Source: Pontibacter ummariensis (lineage in GTDB: Bacteria; Bacteroidota; Bacteroidia; Cytophagales; Hymenobacteraceae). Taken from it: a DNA stretch of 64,000 nt. Location of the stretch: positions 62,001 to 126,000 of the forward strand of contig NZ_FZOQ01000004.1 in NCBI RefSeq assembly GCF_900188175.1, written 5' to 3'. Below, piece after piece: positions 35,425 to 45,141 of the stretch (its first letter is position 1; each line of letters opens with the position of its first letter). The translations under genes and the position numbers were made by a program. The notes under the pieces were generated by a model. It searched no databases, was not told the origin of the DNA, and was given only the letters and a program-made list of their open reading frames with translations.

Positions 35425-37188
35425 ATGCTGAACTTTCTGAAATATGTGTTAGCCACGATTGTAGGCATGCTCATATTCTCTTTTGTAGGAGTGCTGTTGC
35501 TGATCGGGATTGCGGCCGCTGCCGGTTCTTCCGATGAAGTAACGGTTTCCTCCGGCTCTGTTCTGGAGCTGAAGTTGAATAAGCCCATTACCGAACGAGA
35601 CCCGGACAACCCCTTGGCCGAACTAGGATTTTCCTTCGGCTCTCTGTCCAGCTCAGACGGTTTGGACCAGATCAAAGCTTCTATTCGCCGGGCTAAGAAC
35701 GACGAGAACGTTAAAGGCATCTTCCTGAACATGACCTTCGTGGATGCTGGCTTAGGGAAGCTGGAAGAGATACGTAACGAACTCATCGACTTTAAGGAGT
35801 CCGGCAAGTTTGTTGTTTCTTACGCGGATGTTTCCACGGAGAAGGCGTATTACCTGGCTTCTGTAGCAGACAAAATTTACCTGAACCCGATGGGAACGGT
35901 TGAGTTTAATGGCATGAGCTCTGAGATGTTCTTCTTTAAGCGCTTACTGGATAAACTGAACATAGAGGCACAGATCTTTAAAGTAGGTACTTACAAAAGC
36001 GCAGTAGAGCCCTTCTTCCTGGAGAAAGCCAGTGAGGCCAATCGGGAGCAGCTTAACTCTTTCCTTAACTCGATCAACAACTACCAGCTAAAGCAGATTG
36101 CCGAATCTAGAGGCATTGCACCTGACGTGCTGGAAGACGTGCAGGACAACCTACTGGTTCGGGATCCGGAGGACGCCAAAAAGTACAAGCTTATCACTGA
36201 TGTAGGGTACTTCGACGAGGCGATACGCTTCATGAAAGACGAAGTAGGCCTGAATGAGGAAGATAAGCTGGAGCTGGTGCAGCTGGATAAGTATAAGAAG
36301 GTGAAAGGCGTAGGGGAGATCAGTACCTCCAAGAACCGGGTAGCGGTGATTTATGCTGAAGGTGATATTGTAGACGGCGAGGGCGAAAACGATAACATCG
36401 GCGGTCGCAGATTTGCTGATGCCGTACGCGAGGCGCGTTTGGATGACGATGTAAAAGCCATTGTACTGCGCATTAGCTCACCGGGCGGAAGTGCCCTGGC
36501 CTCAGACGTTATCTGGCGCGAAATTCAGTTGGCGAAGAAAGTGAAGCCGGTCATCGCCTCTATGTCGGATGTGGCGGCCTCTGGCGGCTATTATATCGCC
36601 ATGGCCTGTGATACGATCGTGGCGCACCCGAACACCATCACCGGTAGCATTGGCGTATTCGGGGTGATCCCGAACATACAGGGCTTCCTGAACGAGACCA
36701 TGGGCATTACGGTAGACCACGTGGGCACAGGCAAGTTCTCAGATATGCCTACCATTACCCGCCCTATGACACAGGAAGAGCAGCAGATCATGCAGCACCA
36801 GATCAATCAGGTGTATGAGACCTTCACGAGCAAGGCAGCTCAAGGCCGTAACATGACGCAGGACCAGCTGAAAGAGTATGCCTCTGGCCGTGTTTGGTCT
36901 GGTATAGAGGCCAAGCAACGTAACCTGGTGGATACCTACGGTGGCTTAGAAGAAGCGATTGCCATTGCAGCAGCTAAAGCGGGCGTAGAAGATGATTACC
37001 GCCTGAAGGAATTGCCAAAGCGTAAGTCTCTGTTCGACGAGATGTTCAACAACATGGGCGCTCAGACAAAGGAACAGGCTATAAAAGCAGAGTTAGGGCA
37101 GTTTTATCCTTACTACAAGCTGTATAAGAAGGTACAGAACCTGCAAGGCGTACAGGCACGCATGCCTTACGAATTGAACCTGTATTAA
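35425..37188 (+). CDS. sppA: Signal peptide peptidase SppA, 67-kDa type
   Basis: 587 residues with an N-terminal transmembrane helix (IVGMLIFSFVGVLLLIGIAA). Two tandem protease-like domains are present. The catalytic lysine is in VSTEKAYYLASVAD near residue 147 and the serine in DVAASGGYYIAMA near 388. This is the double-domain form found in E. coli, not the short Bacillus form. It degrades cleaved signal peptides in the membrane. TATTTTTG at 35359-35366 fits a -7 box. The gene ends at a very strong terminator (37212-37246). Confidence 0.94.
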   Translation: MLNFLKYVLATIVGMLIFSFVGVLLLIGIAAAAGSSDEVTVSSGSVLELKLNKPITERDPDNPLAELGFSFGSLSSSDGLDQIKASIRRAKNDENVKGIFLNMTFVDAGLGKLEEIRNELIDFKESGKFVVSYADVSTEKAYYLASVADKIYLNPMGTVEFNGMSSEMFFFKRLLDKLNIEAQIFKVGTYKSAVEPFFLEKASEANREQLNSFLNSINNYQLKQIAESRGIAPDVLEDVQDNLLVRDPEDAKKYKLITDVGYFDEAIRFMKDEVGLNEEDKLELVQLDKYKKVKGVGEISTSKNRVAVIYAEGDIVDGEGENDNIGGRRFADAVREARLDDDVKAIVLRISSPGGSALASDVIWREIQLAKKVKPVIASMSDVAASGGYYIAMACDTIVAHPNTITGSIGVFGVIPNIQGFLNETMGITVDHVGTGKFSDMPTITRPMTQEEQQIMQHQINQVYETFTSKAAQGRNMTQDQLKEYASGRVWSGIEAKQRNLVDTYGGLEEAIAIAAAKAGVEDDYRLKELPKRKSLFDEMFNNMGAQTKEQAIKAELGQFYPYYKLYKKVQNLQGVQARMPYELNLY

Positions 37189-37211
37189 TACATAAAGGCA
37201 GAGCCTCTTGG

Positions 37212-37246
37212 AAAGTGGCGACAGGAAAGGTTCCTGTCGCCACTTT
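37212..37246 (+). terminator. Terminator of sppA, 16-bp stem with 3-base loop
   Basis: AAAGTGGCGACAGGAA (37212-37227) pairs with 37231-37246, loop AGG, followed by TTGTTTT. Confidence 0.88.
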
Positions 37247-37271
37247 TTGTTTTACAGGCCGTCCTTTTTCG

Positions 37272-37279
37272 TAATTTTG
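37272..37279 (+). promoter_or_regulatory. -7 box upstream of the purine nucleoside phosphorylase gene
   Basis: TAATTTTG matches the consensus. TTTG at 37246-37249 is a possible -33 box with a 22-base spacer, slightly long. The leader to the ATG at 37408 would be about 120 bases. Confidence 0.45.
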
Positions 37280-37407
37280 GAGGGCTGGCTACGTAAACAC
37301 CTGAAAAGGGCTGTTGCTATCAATACATTCGTATGCTGAAAGCTTAGAGCACTCAGCAGGCTGGCCACAAGGAAAACACACAATCGCTTATTTAAAATCA
37401 GAAAACT

Positions 37408-38223
37408 ATGATGCAGCTCTTACAGGACTCAACACGATATATACAGGATAAAACAGGGGGCTTTGCGCCTGAGTTCGGAATTATTCTGGGCACAGGCTTA
37501 GGGGCGCTTGTAAACGAAATAGAAGTAAAGCATTCGCTCTCTTACGCTGATATTCCGAGTTTCCCGGTGTCCACTGTGGAGAGCCACTCGGGTAAACTAA
37601 TCTTTGGCCAGCTGGCTGGGCGCAACGTGGTGGTGATGCAGGGGCGTTTCCACTATTACGAGGGGTATACCATGGACGAGGTGGTATTCCCGGTGCGTGT
37701 GATGAAGTTGCTGGGAGTAAAGAAACTGATCGTGTCTAATGCTGCGGGTGGTTTGAACCCAAGGTTCAACACCAGCGACCTGATGGTGATCACAGACCAC
37801 ATCAACCTGCAGCCAAGCAATCCTTTGATCGGTAAAAACCTGGATGAGTTAGGCCCTCGCTTCCCGGACATGAGTGAGGTGTACGACGAAGGCATGATTC
37901 GCCAGGCAATGATTATTGCCGAAGAGGCTGACTTTGACTTAAGCGAAGGGGTGTATGCAAGTGTGCCGGGCCCGATGCTCGAAACGAAGGCGGAGTACCA
38001 TTATCTGAGCGTGATTGGGGCGGATGCCGTGGGCATGTCTACCGTACCGGAAGTGATCGCTGCCCGCCATATGGGCATGCCTGTCTTTGCCTTATCCGTC
38101 ATCACAGACATGTGCACTCCAGACAGGATTAAGAAAGTCGTACTGGCAGAGATATTGGAAGCCGCGGCCATTGCCGAGCCTCGCATGACCATGCTGATCC
38201 GGGAACTGATCCGACAGCAGTAG
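37408..38223 (+). CDS. punA: Purine-nucleoside phosphorylase, trimeric class
   Basis: 271 residues; the start may be either of two adjacent ATGs. The PNP class I signature is present: GTGLGALVNEI, FPVSTVESHSGKLIFGQLAG, MQGRFHYYEGYTMDEVVFPV, ITDHINLQPSNPLIG, YASVPGPMLETKAEYHYLS and GADAVGMSTVPEVI. It cleaves guanosine- and inosine-type nucleosides with phosphate to base and ribose-1-phosphate in purine salvage. Cytoplasmic, monocistronic between two terminators. The gene symbol is by class only. Confidence 0.93.
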   Translation: MMQLLQDSTRYIQDKTGGFAPEFGIILGTGLGALVNEIEVKHSLSYADIPSFPVSTVESHSGKLIFGQLAGRNVVVMQGRFHYYEGYTMDEVVFPVRVMKLLGVKKLIVSNAAGGLNPRFNTSDLMVITDHINLQPSNPLIGKNLDELGPRFPDMSEVYDEGMIRQAMIIAEEADFDLSEGVYASVPGPMLETKAEYHYLSVIGADAVGMSTVPEVIAARHMGMPVFALSVITDMCTPDRIKKVVLAEILEAAAIAEPRMTMLIRELIRQQ

Positions 38224-38236
38224 GGGACATGATTTA

Positions 38237-38280
38237 AACCGAGAGGCCGCAGTTGATTGTTCAGCTGCGGCCTCTTGGTT
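38237..38280 (+). terminator. Terminator between punA and the convergent DUF4249 gene
   Basis: AACCGAGAGGCCGCAG (38237-38252) pairs with 38265-38280 with one wobble; further inner pairing is possible. It can serve both directions. Confidence 0.8.
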
Positions 38281-38299
38281 ATAGGAGCGCTCGGTTTGG

Positions 38300-39109
38300 C
38301 TATTTAATAATCACGACCTTCCGGTCGTAGGCCAGGTTAGTAAAAATACCTATGCCGCCTTCTACAGCCGACTTAATGCGGGACGGCTGAGCAAAAGGGT
38401 TACCGTTAGCATCCTTGGCATCCGACACAGAAGAGAAGAAATCATAGTACTGCTTCTCTATGTTAAAAAGTGACACGACTAACGTGTCATTCTTCCTGAA
38501 ATCATAAGGAGAGCCAAACGAAATCCGTTTCCCGTCTCTAAGGTTGTCAGTGGCGAGGAGATCACGAACCGTACCAACGGCAACCCTGTTGCGGTGTACC
38601 ATGTAACGGTAATAGTTTTCGGTATTGCCACTGTCCTCGAAAGAGGTACGCACAGTGGCTTCCTCCTCCTCATTAAAGCTCCACTCGATTGTATCGATGG
38701 GTACGGCAGGGAGAATCTTGGTGAAGGCCGTAATCTTACGTCCCTGCCCGTCTGTTACCTCCAGGCTGTAGATATCGCCCGGCCTGCCCTTCACTTTCTC
38801 ATCTGAAGAATGCGTGTAAAAGGTAGTGGAGGTAGTGGAGAAGTAAGGCTTATATTCTAAGGCGATGCGACGGTCCTGGTAAGTAATAAAGACTTTCGCG
38901 TCCGGAACCAGGGGAGGGGCCAGTGTATCGAAGTAACCGGAACTCTCCAGCACGGTGGCACGAATGGGTTTGCCCGGCTCCAGGTAACACTCTACCACTA
39001 ACTGGGAGGCGTGGCCGGGTAGGTCAACATCGATGTCTTTCTCAAGGTCGCACCCTGTAACCAGGATGAGCAGCGGAAGCAGATAGAGCAAACAGTCGTT
39101 TACTTTCAT
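38300..39109 (-). CDS. DUF4249 lipoprotein, partner of the TonB receptor
   Basis: 269 residues with a lipoprotein signal ending VTGC (Cys20). SQLVVECYLEPGKPIRATV and the following VPDAKVFITYQDRRIALEY match the start of DUF4249, a Bacteroidota family of outer-membrane-associated lipoproteins often encoded after TonB receptors, with beta-sandwich architecture. The start ATG shares one base with the stop of the TonB receptor (TGATG), so translation is coupled. It probably forms an accessory surface or periplasmic subunit of that receptor. Ligand unknown; not a SusD homologue. Confidence 0.88.
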   Translation of the reverse strand: MKVNDCLLYLLPLLILVTGCDLEKDIDVDLPGHASQLVVECYLEPGKPIRATVLESSGYFDTLAPPLVPDAKVFITYQDRRIALEYKPYFSTTSTTFYTHSSDEKVKGRPGDIYSLEVTDGQGRKITAFTKILPAVPIDTIEWSFNEEEEATVRTSFEDSGNTENYYRYMVHRNRVAVGTVRDLLATDNLRDGKRISFGSPYDFRKNDTLVVSLFNIEKQYYDFFSSVSDAKDANGNPFAQPSRIKSAVEGGIGIFTNLAYDRKVVIIK

Positions 39110-41445
39110 CAGAATTTGAAATTATAGGTAATGGACGGAACGACAGGGAACAGGGAAACCTGCTTTGCCTGAAAGCCCGTTATTTGTGAGCTTTCCTCGT
39201 CTTTCACGTGGTCTATATATACGAAATAAGGGTTGCGTCTATTGTATACATTGTACACGCCGAAGGTAAGGTCGGCCTCCCCGTGCCTCGACTTTAGCTT
39301 CAGCACAGCGCCCAGGTCCAGGCGGTGCGTTGGCGGCAGGCGAAAGCCGTTGCGCTCTTCGTAGATCGGAACCATGGAAGCTCCTTTTCCCTCCATATCC
39401 TGGAAGGCAAAGCGGGCCACAGGCAGAGAGTAGGCAGTACCGCTGCCGTAAACAAAGGATGCTGTAACACTTAGGCGCTTGTTCAGCTTGTGCATCAGTA
39501 CTAAGCTGACATCATGGCGCCTGTCGTAACGCGTCGGGAAGGGGCGCCCTCCGTTTATCTCGTCAAACTGGCGGAAGGTCCAGGAAAGAGTGTACCCTAG
39601 CCAACCGGTGGTCTTGCCCTTTACTTTCTCCAGGTAAAGCTCATTTCCGTAGCTATTGCCTTTCCCGAAGAGGAACTCGGCTTCCAGGTTGTTGTTCAGG
39701 AAGAGATTCGCCCCATCCCGGAAGTCCAGCTGGTTATGCATCCATTTGTAGTAGGCCTCATTGGTGAGGAGGAACCTGCCCCTGGCGAAAAGCTTGGTAA
39801 AGCCCAGGGCTATCTGCTGGGAACGTTGCGGTTCCACATTCTTAGTGGATGGGTACCAGACATCGGTTGGCAGAGTGGCACCCGAGTTGGACACCAGGTG
39901 CACGTACTGCATCATGCTGGCATAGCTGCCTTTGATAGCGGTGTTCTCATCCAGGTTATACTTGGCCGAAATGCGTGGTTCCAGTCCGGTATAAGTCCTG
40001 CCGCCACTGTTAAAAGCTGACAGGCGGAGGCCATAGTTAAGGGAGAACAGGGCGTTGATCTGGTAGTCGTCAGAGGCATAGACACCAAACTCAGACGCAT
40101 GGTAGTTGTTGCCTGCCGTGTAGTTTAGCCTGTCGTCATCAGAGTTTACGTTCAGGTGGCCGATTCCAAAATAGTGGCGGGTTACCGAAGAGCCGAACTT
40201 CAGGCTGTGCCCGCCTTCCAGAAACCAGTCGAAGTCTGTCTTAAAGGTGTAGTCCTCGATGTCAGACGTCAGCTTTAGGCTGTAGGCATCAATCGCATTT
40301 TTCAGGTTGTAGTTGTATTTGGTGGCGTTAACCGAGGCTGAGGCGAAGAGCTGATCACTGAACTTGTGCTCCCACCGCAGGTTCGCCATTCTGTTACCCC
40401 AATCAAAGCCGAAGTTGAAGCCATCTTCTGAAAAGCTGAAGAAATCCCGGCCATAGTAAGCACTCAGGGTAAGCTTGTTCTCATCATCCAGCTGATAGTT
40501 CAGCTTGCCACTGAGGTCATAGAAATAGTAGTCGGGGATAGGGCTATAGTCTTCATTGTCCTCGCTCAGCCGGTTTATCTGGCGCGTGAACACGTCTACA
40601 TAGGTGCGGCGGCCGGACACAATAAAATTGGCCTTGTCTTTTTTGATGGGACCGTCTATTGTCAGCTTCGAGGAGATCAGGCCCAGGCTTCCGGCAGTGC
40701 CTACCCGTTCGTTATTTCCCTCATTCAAGGTCACGTCAACCACAGAGGAGAGCCGCCCTCCAAACTGCGCCGGGAAGCCTCCCTTGTACAGCTCCACGCT
40801 CTTCACAGATTCGGGGTTAAAAACGCTGAAGAACCCGAAGAGGTGGGAGGCATTGTAAATAGTGGTGCCGTCCAGTTGCATCAGGTTTTGGTCTGCCCCG
40901 CCGCCGCGCACGTACATACCCGTGGAGCCCTCGCTGCTGGCCTGTATGCCGGGCTTTAGTTGCATGGCTTTTACCAGGTCTACCTCTCCAAACAGGGCGG
41001 GTAGCAGCTTCGCTTCGCGCGTTGTCAGTACTTCCATGCTCATGCGGGTGTCATTGAGCCGCTGGCGCAGAGAGTTGGAGGCGATTTCCACTTCTTTCAG
41101 TTCATTGTTAGCAGGCTCCAGCAGAAAGACGATATTTTTGTTCTTTCCGTCGGCTGGGGTGTGCGCACGGCGCGTGATGGGGGTATAGCCGATATAGGAA
41201 GCCTGTAAGGTATGTTCGCCCGCGGGCAGGGGCAGCATATAATACCCATTAACATCAGTGACAGTGCCTTTGCCCAGGGCTGGGACGGACACTGTTGCCC
41301 CAATAAGGGGCTCTCCGCTGTCGGCAGCGCGCACATAGCCCCGTATCGAGCTGCTTTGAGCGTGTGCAGGCAACTTGAGAAACAGGAACAGCAGAAAACA
41401 TAAAAACAGATGGAGATAAGGGCGCATCTGATTAAGGTTTAGCAC
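39109..41445 (-). CDS. TonB-dependent outer-membrane receptor with carboxypeptidase-regulatory-like N-domain
   Basis: 778 residues with a signal peptide (LFLCFLLFLFLKLPAHAQ). Residues about 30-115 are the CarboxypepD-regulatory-like module (IRGYVRAADSGEPLIGATVS), then the plug domain (MYVRGGGADQNLMQLDGTTI) and a beta-barrel ending in YNFKF with terminal aromatic. At under 800 residues it is shorter than SusC proteins (about 1000), so a metal-chelate or small-ligand receptor is as likely as a glycan one. Paired with DUF4249. No Fur-like box was identified. Confidence 0.92.
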   Translation of the reverse strand: MLNLNQMRPYLHLFLCFLLFLFLKLPAHAQSSSIRGYVRAADSGEPLIGATVSVPALGKGTVTDVNGYYMLPLPAGEHTLQASYIGYTPITRRAHTPADGKNKNIVFLLEPANNELKEVEIASNSLRQRLNDTRMSMEVLTTREAKLLPALFGEVDLVKAMQLKPGIQASSEGSTGMYVRGGGADQNLMQLDGTTIYNASHLFGFFSVFNPESVKSVELYKGGFPAQFGGRLSSVVDVTLNEGNNERVGTAGSLGLISSKLTIDGPIKKDKANFIVSGRRTYVDVFTRQINRLSEDNEDYSPIPDYYFYDLSGKLNYQLDDENKLTLSAYYGRDFFSFSEDGFNFGFDWGNRMANLRWEHKFSDQLFASASVNATKYNYNLKNAIDAYSLKLTSDIEDYTFKTDFDWFLEGGHSLKFGSSVTRHYFGIGHLNVNSDDDRLNYTAGNNYHASEFGVYASDDYQINALFSLNYGLRLSAFNSGGRTYTGLEPRISAKYNLDENTAIKGSYASMMQYVHLVSNSGATLPTDVWYPSTKNVEPQRSQQIALGFTKLFARGRFLLTNEAYYKWMHNQLDFRDGANLFLNNNLEAEFLFGKGNSYGNELYLEKVKGKTTGWLGYTLSWTFRQFDEINGGRPFPTRYDRRHDVSLVLMHKLNKRLSVTASFVYGSGTAYSLPVARFAFQDMEGKGASMVPIYEERNGFRLPPTHRLDLGAVLKLKSRHGEADLTFGVYNVYNRRNPYFVYIDHVKDEESSQITGFQAKQVSLFPVVPSITYNFKF

Positions 41446-41552
41446 GATGTCATAGATTTTAGGCTCTGATGTGCAAGAACATGCACTTTCTTATTTAACT
41501 GAGGATATGAAGGAATGGTTATGCCTTTTTTGTACTAATTAACTACAAAAGC

Positions 41553-41583
41553 AGAAGCCGCAACCATCAAGGCCGCGGCTTCT
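41553..41583 (-). terminator. Terminator at the end of the efflux operon
   Basis: AGAAGCCGC pairs with GCGGCTTCT (41553-41561 with 41575-41583). On minus it is followed by GCTTTTGTAGTT, just past the tolC-like stop. Confidence 0.7.
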
Positions 41584-41610
41584 AACGTGTACAGGGTAGT
41601 AGTCAATATT

Positions 41611-42966
41611 TTAGCCCTGGTATAACTCCAGTATGCGTTGCTTAAAGTAAAACTCCAGTTTGCTCTGCAGAAGCTCTGTTTGGCTCTGGTTTTTGTTGTT
41701 GAGCGCCTCCATGTAGGCGTAGAAGTCGATGGTACCGGCCTCATACCGCCGCTTTGCCGATTCAAAGGCCTTTTCGGTGTACTCCAGGTTCGCCACTACG
41801 GTATTGTACTTTTCGCGGGCAGCCATCACATCCTGGTAGGCCTGGTGTACGGTCTGCCGCAGGGTGTTTTGAGCGGCGACATAATCCAGTTCGGCGTTGC
41901 GCATGTCGAGGCGGGCTGTCTGAGCCTCAAAGTGCCGGCTCAGGCCATTGAAAATAGGGATGCTCAGGCTCAGCTGTACGATCTTTTGCTGGTTCAGGTC
42001 TAACTGGTCAAAATAAGCGATCTGTTCCAGCTTCTTTGTTTCCGGGTTTTCCTCCACAATGTTACTGGAGAAGTTAGAGCCTATCATCCCTTCCAGGCTG
42101 AGGGTAGGGGAGAAATTACTCTTGGCTATCTTCAGGTTGTTTTTAGTAGCCTCCCAAGTGGCGGCAGACGCTTTCACCATCGGCGAGTACCCCAGGGCCT
42201 TCGTCAGCGTCTCTTCCAGGGAGGGGAGCTCGTCCGTGATCGCCAGTGGGGTTGTTGGTACCTCCAGCTCATAGGCCACGTTTCCTTCCACGTTCATCTC
42301 CTGTACTAGCGCCAGCAGGGCCTTGCGGTAGTTGTTCTGGTGCGTGATCAGGTTGAGCTTCTCGGTGGCCAGCTGCGACTTTAGCTCATACACATTGTCC
42401 ATGGTCCGGACGCCAGCACGCTCCAGCTTTTCCATCTTGTCCAGCTGTTGCTGCAGCAGGCTTATCCGCTCTTCTGCTATCTGCACGTTTTCCCGGTCCA
42501 GTACTGCCTGTAAATAAAAGCCCGTGATGTTTGCCTCCAGGTCTATGTCCGCCTGCATTTCCTGATACTTGCTGGCCTCCGCCCGCTGTTTTGCCTGCTT
42601 TAGCTCGTACAGCTTGGACATACCGTCGAAAATAACCAGTTGGCCGGCCAGATAAGGGTTAGAGGAGGTGGTGTTGCCCCGTTTTAGCTGACCCGTGGTA
42701 TTGTCGAAGGTTAAACCATTGATTCTGCTGACACTTGTATTTGCAGAGATGCTGGGCAAATAACTGAACTTGTTCTTGCGGAGGTTAATGTCTGCCTTGG
42801 TGCTGTTATAGCGTGCCTGACGCAGGGCCACATTGTTTTGTCTTGCCAGTTCCAGGCTCTGTTCCAGTGTCAGAGACTCCTGTGCCTGGGCGCTCATCGC
42901 CAAACTAAGGCATAGGGCCAGCCCACCCAGCTTTTGCAGCAGGGTTTTGGAGGTAAAATTTTTCAT
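41611..42966 (-). CDS. TolC-family outer-membrane efflux channel
   Basis: 451 residues with a signal peptide (cleavage after MSAQAQ near residue 29). Long helical segments in two repeats (ESLTLEQSLELARQNNVALR at the start of the mature protein and TKALGYSPMVKASAATWEAT later) are characteristic of the OEP family. It forms the outer-membrane tunnel of tripartite exporters. It is the last gene of a minus-strand operon, 35 bases after the M61 peptidase, and completes the adaptor/ATPase/permease set encoded upstream. Confidence 0.92.
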   Translation of the reverse strand: MKNFTSKTLLQKLGGLALCLSLAMSAQAQESLTLEQSLELARQNNVALRQARYNSTKADINLRKNKFSYLPSISANTSVSRINGLTFDNTTGQLKRGNTTSSNPYLAGQLVIFDGMSKLYELKQAKQRAEASKYQEMQADIDLEANITGFYLQAVLDRENVQIAEERISLLQQQLDKMEKLERAGVRTMDNVYELKSQLATEKLNLITHQNNYRKALLALVQEMNVEGNVAYELEVPTTPLAITDELPSLEETLTKALGYSPMVKASAATWEATKNNLKIAKSNFSPTLSLEGMIGSNFSSNIVEENPETKKLEQIAYFDQLDLNQQKIVQLSLSIPIFNGLSRHFEAQTARLDMRNAELDYVAAQNTLRQTVHQAYQDVMAAREKYNTVVANLEYTEKAFESAKRRYEAGTIDFYAYMEALNNKNQSQTELLQSKLEFYFKQRILELYQG

Positions 42967-43001
42967 AGTTTTATTTTGTTAAAGTAGCGTGGTGTTTGTC
43001 G

Positions 43002-44891
43002 TTATGGTGCTGCCTGTGCCGACGGGTTGTTGAGCCAGGCGGCCCGCAGTTCCAACTGCTCCTGCGTGGCATTTGGGTCCACACGCAGCACATGCTGGGC
43101 GCTGCGCTCAACAGGCGTTACCTTTCCTTTCAGTTTCTTTTCCTTGAGTTTCCCTTTTTTGTTTTTACGCCCCACTGTAAAGGTGATTTTCTCCCCCGGT
43201 TCCAGTTGCTGCAACTCATCGCCAAACAGATCGCGCACATTCATGGGGGTGATCTCCGTGCCATTCAGTTCCAGCAAGAGGTCCCCTTCCCGAAAGCCTA
43301 GCTTTTTGCCAAAAGCGTCCATCTGGCTTGTTTCTGCCACTGTTATTTTGCCGCTTTCCTGGTCGAAGCCCGGTACAAAGCCGCCATAGGAGTTAATCGT
43401 TTGGGTGGCCACGGGCTCATACAGGATGCCCACTTTCCGGAAAGTCTCTTCCAGCGGCAAGGGCTCTGATCCCTCCACATAGCGGGCGAAAAATTCCCGA
43501 ATCTCCGGGTAAGTCAGCTCTGCAATCTTATCGAACAACTCCTCGTCTTTAAAGGCTTTCTCCTTGCCATAGGTCTGCGCCAAGTCCTGCATCAGGTCCC
43601 GTAGTCCATAGCGGCCCTCAGACAGTTCCCGCAGCTTTACATCCAGGGCTAAGCCTATCAGCGCGCCTTTGTTGTACACGTTGCCGTACTCCTTGGCGTA
43701 CTTGTCGAGTACTTGTGCGCTCATTTCTGTTAAAGGGAGCGTATCGTTATAGTAGGCTTTGGAAGTGATGATATACTCCCGCAACTTGTTTAGGAACTCA
43801 TCCAGTTCGAACAGGTTCTCGTAGGCCTGCACGTGCGAGGCGAAGTACTCTGTTACCCCCTCATACAACCACAGGTGCTTCGACATTTGAGGCTCGATGA
43901 AATCGAAGTTGCCGATCTCCTCGGAGTGTATGTTCAACGGCGTTACGATGTGGAAGAACTCATGCGCCGCCACATCGCGAATCGTGCTGCTAAACTGTTT
44001 CTCTGGCATCTCCGGCAGAAAGTACACCGAAGAGTAAGAGTGCTCCAGGGCGCCAAAAGAGCCGGACTTGCCTACCTTCTCAGGCACGTAAATCAGGAAA
44101 GCATATTTATCGACGGGGAGGGTGCCGCCCAGGTAGCTGCGCTGCGCCTCCAGAATTTCCTTCACGTCTGTGGCGATGGGGGCAGAGGTTACACGGCCGG
44201 AGGGAGAGTACACGGATACGAGAACTTCTGTTCCGCCCAGGTTCAGTACTGTGGTGTCCGGCCGGTTGTACATCAGGGGCGAATCAGCCAGGTCCACGTA
44301 ATTCGCTATCAGGTATTGGTCGGTGGTATCAGTTGAGGCGACTGCTTTTAAAGGGGTAGAACCGTAAAAGCCGCGAGGCTTTCTGATGTTCAACTCGTAG
44401 GGCACCTGCTTCTTGTCGTCAAAATACCCGATAAACCCGAAGGTGTTCAGGAGAAAGTTCTTATCGGCCTCTATGTTCGTCCCTCCTGGCTCAAAGATCG
44501 GGTCGCCCGGCTTCGAGCTGTCGAAGGTGTCGTCTACCCAGTAAGTGATCCTGTCAAGTTGGTTGGCCTTGCTGATCTTCCAGCGGTTTGTGTCCAGCTG
44601 CTCTACCGTAAGCTCCTGTCCGTTCTTGCCATAAGCCTTAAAGTCACTTACAAACCTGCCAAAATCAGAGATAGAGTAAGTGCCCGGTACGATCTTGGGC
44701 ATGTTGTACACAATCGTTTCCTGGTCTATTGGCGGGGCCTGCACGGTTACCTGCACCTTGTCGTCCTGCACGTTCGCCAGGTCCAGGGTAACGCCGTACT
44801 TGTCGGTTACCTGTGTTTGAGGGCCGTTGGCAAAGGCTGCCATGCTAAGGCTAAGGCAGAGGGCCAGTATGCTTCCTGTTTTCTTTAACAT
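43002..44891 (-). CDS. M61 family zinc metallopeptidase with PDZ domain
   Basis: 629 residues with a signal peptide (SLSMAAFANG, cleavage near 22). An N-terminal beta domain precedes the catalytic domain, where AAHEFFHIVTP gives HExxH near residue 305 and LWLYEGVTEYFASH gives the third zinc ligand Glu. A C-terminal PDZ-like module (FREGDLLLELNGTEI) is at about 530-610. M61 enzymes are aminopeptidases with preference for small residues. Being encoded inside an efflux operon, between the toastrack protein and TolC, is unusual and suggests envelope maintenance or processing of an exported peptide. Confidence 0.92.
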   Translation of the reverse strand: MLKKTGSILALCLSLSMAAFANGPQTQVTDKYGVTLDLANVQDDKVQVTVQAPPIDQETIVYNMPKIVPGTYSISDFGRFVSDFKAYGKNGQELTVEQLDTNRWKISKANQLDRITYWVDDTFDSSKPGDPIFEPGGTNIEADKNFLLNTFGFIGYFDDKKQVPYELNIRKPRGFYGSTPLKAVASTDTTDQYLIANYVDLADSPLMYNRPDTTVLNLGGTEVLVSVYSPSGRVTSAPIATDVKEILEAQRSYLGGTLPVDKYAFLIYVPEKVGKSGSFGALEHSYSSVYFLPEMPEKQFSSTIRDVAAHEFFHIVTPLNIHSEEIGNFDFIEPQMSKHLWLYEGVTEYFASHVQAYENLFELDEFLNKLREYIITSKAYYNDTLPLTEMSAQVLDKYAKEYGNVYNKGALIGLALDVKLRELSEGRYGLRDLMQDLAQTYGKEKAFKDEELFDKIAELTYPEIREFFARYVEGSEPLPLEETFRKVGILYEPVATQTINSYGGFVPGFDQESGKITVAETSQMDAFGKKLGFREGDLLLELNGTEITPMNVRDLFGDELQQLEPGEKITFTVGRKNKKGKLKEKKLKGKVTPVERSAQHVLRVDPNATQEQLELRAAWLNNPSAQAAP

Positions 44892-45080
44892 GTATCTCGT
44901 TTTATGTCCTTTCTAAAGATACTTCAATTAAGATAGAAAGGGTGACGCTTTTAGACGAAAGCCTGTTTTTTGTAGATAACCCCGTATAGGGGCTTATCCT
45001 GCGACTGTAGGATGCAATTTAGCGGCGCTTGGTTGCCTGGCTCTAAAAAGATCAGCCTTCGTCCTGTAAGAGGCAAGGTA

Positions 45081-45112
45081 CTCCGGCGGAGGACGTGCCT
45101 GCGCCGCCGGAG
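45081..45112. repeat. GC-rich hairpin between M61 and toastrack genes
   Basis: CTCCGGCGG (45081-45089) pairs with CCGCCGGAG (45104-45112), and AAGGT/ACCTT outside it can add pairs. No T-run follows on minus, so it is more likely a stabilising or processing hairpin within the operon than a terminator. Confidence 0.5.
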
Positions 45113-45141
45113 CTCACCTTACAAACAACTGTCTTTTGCTT

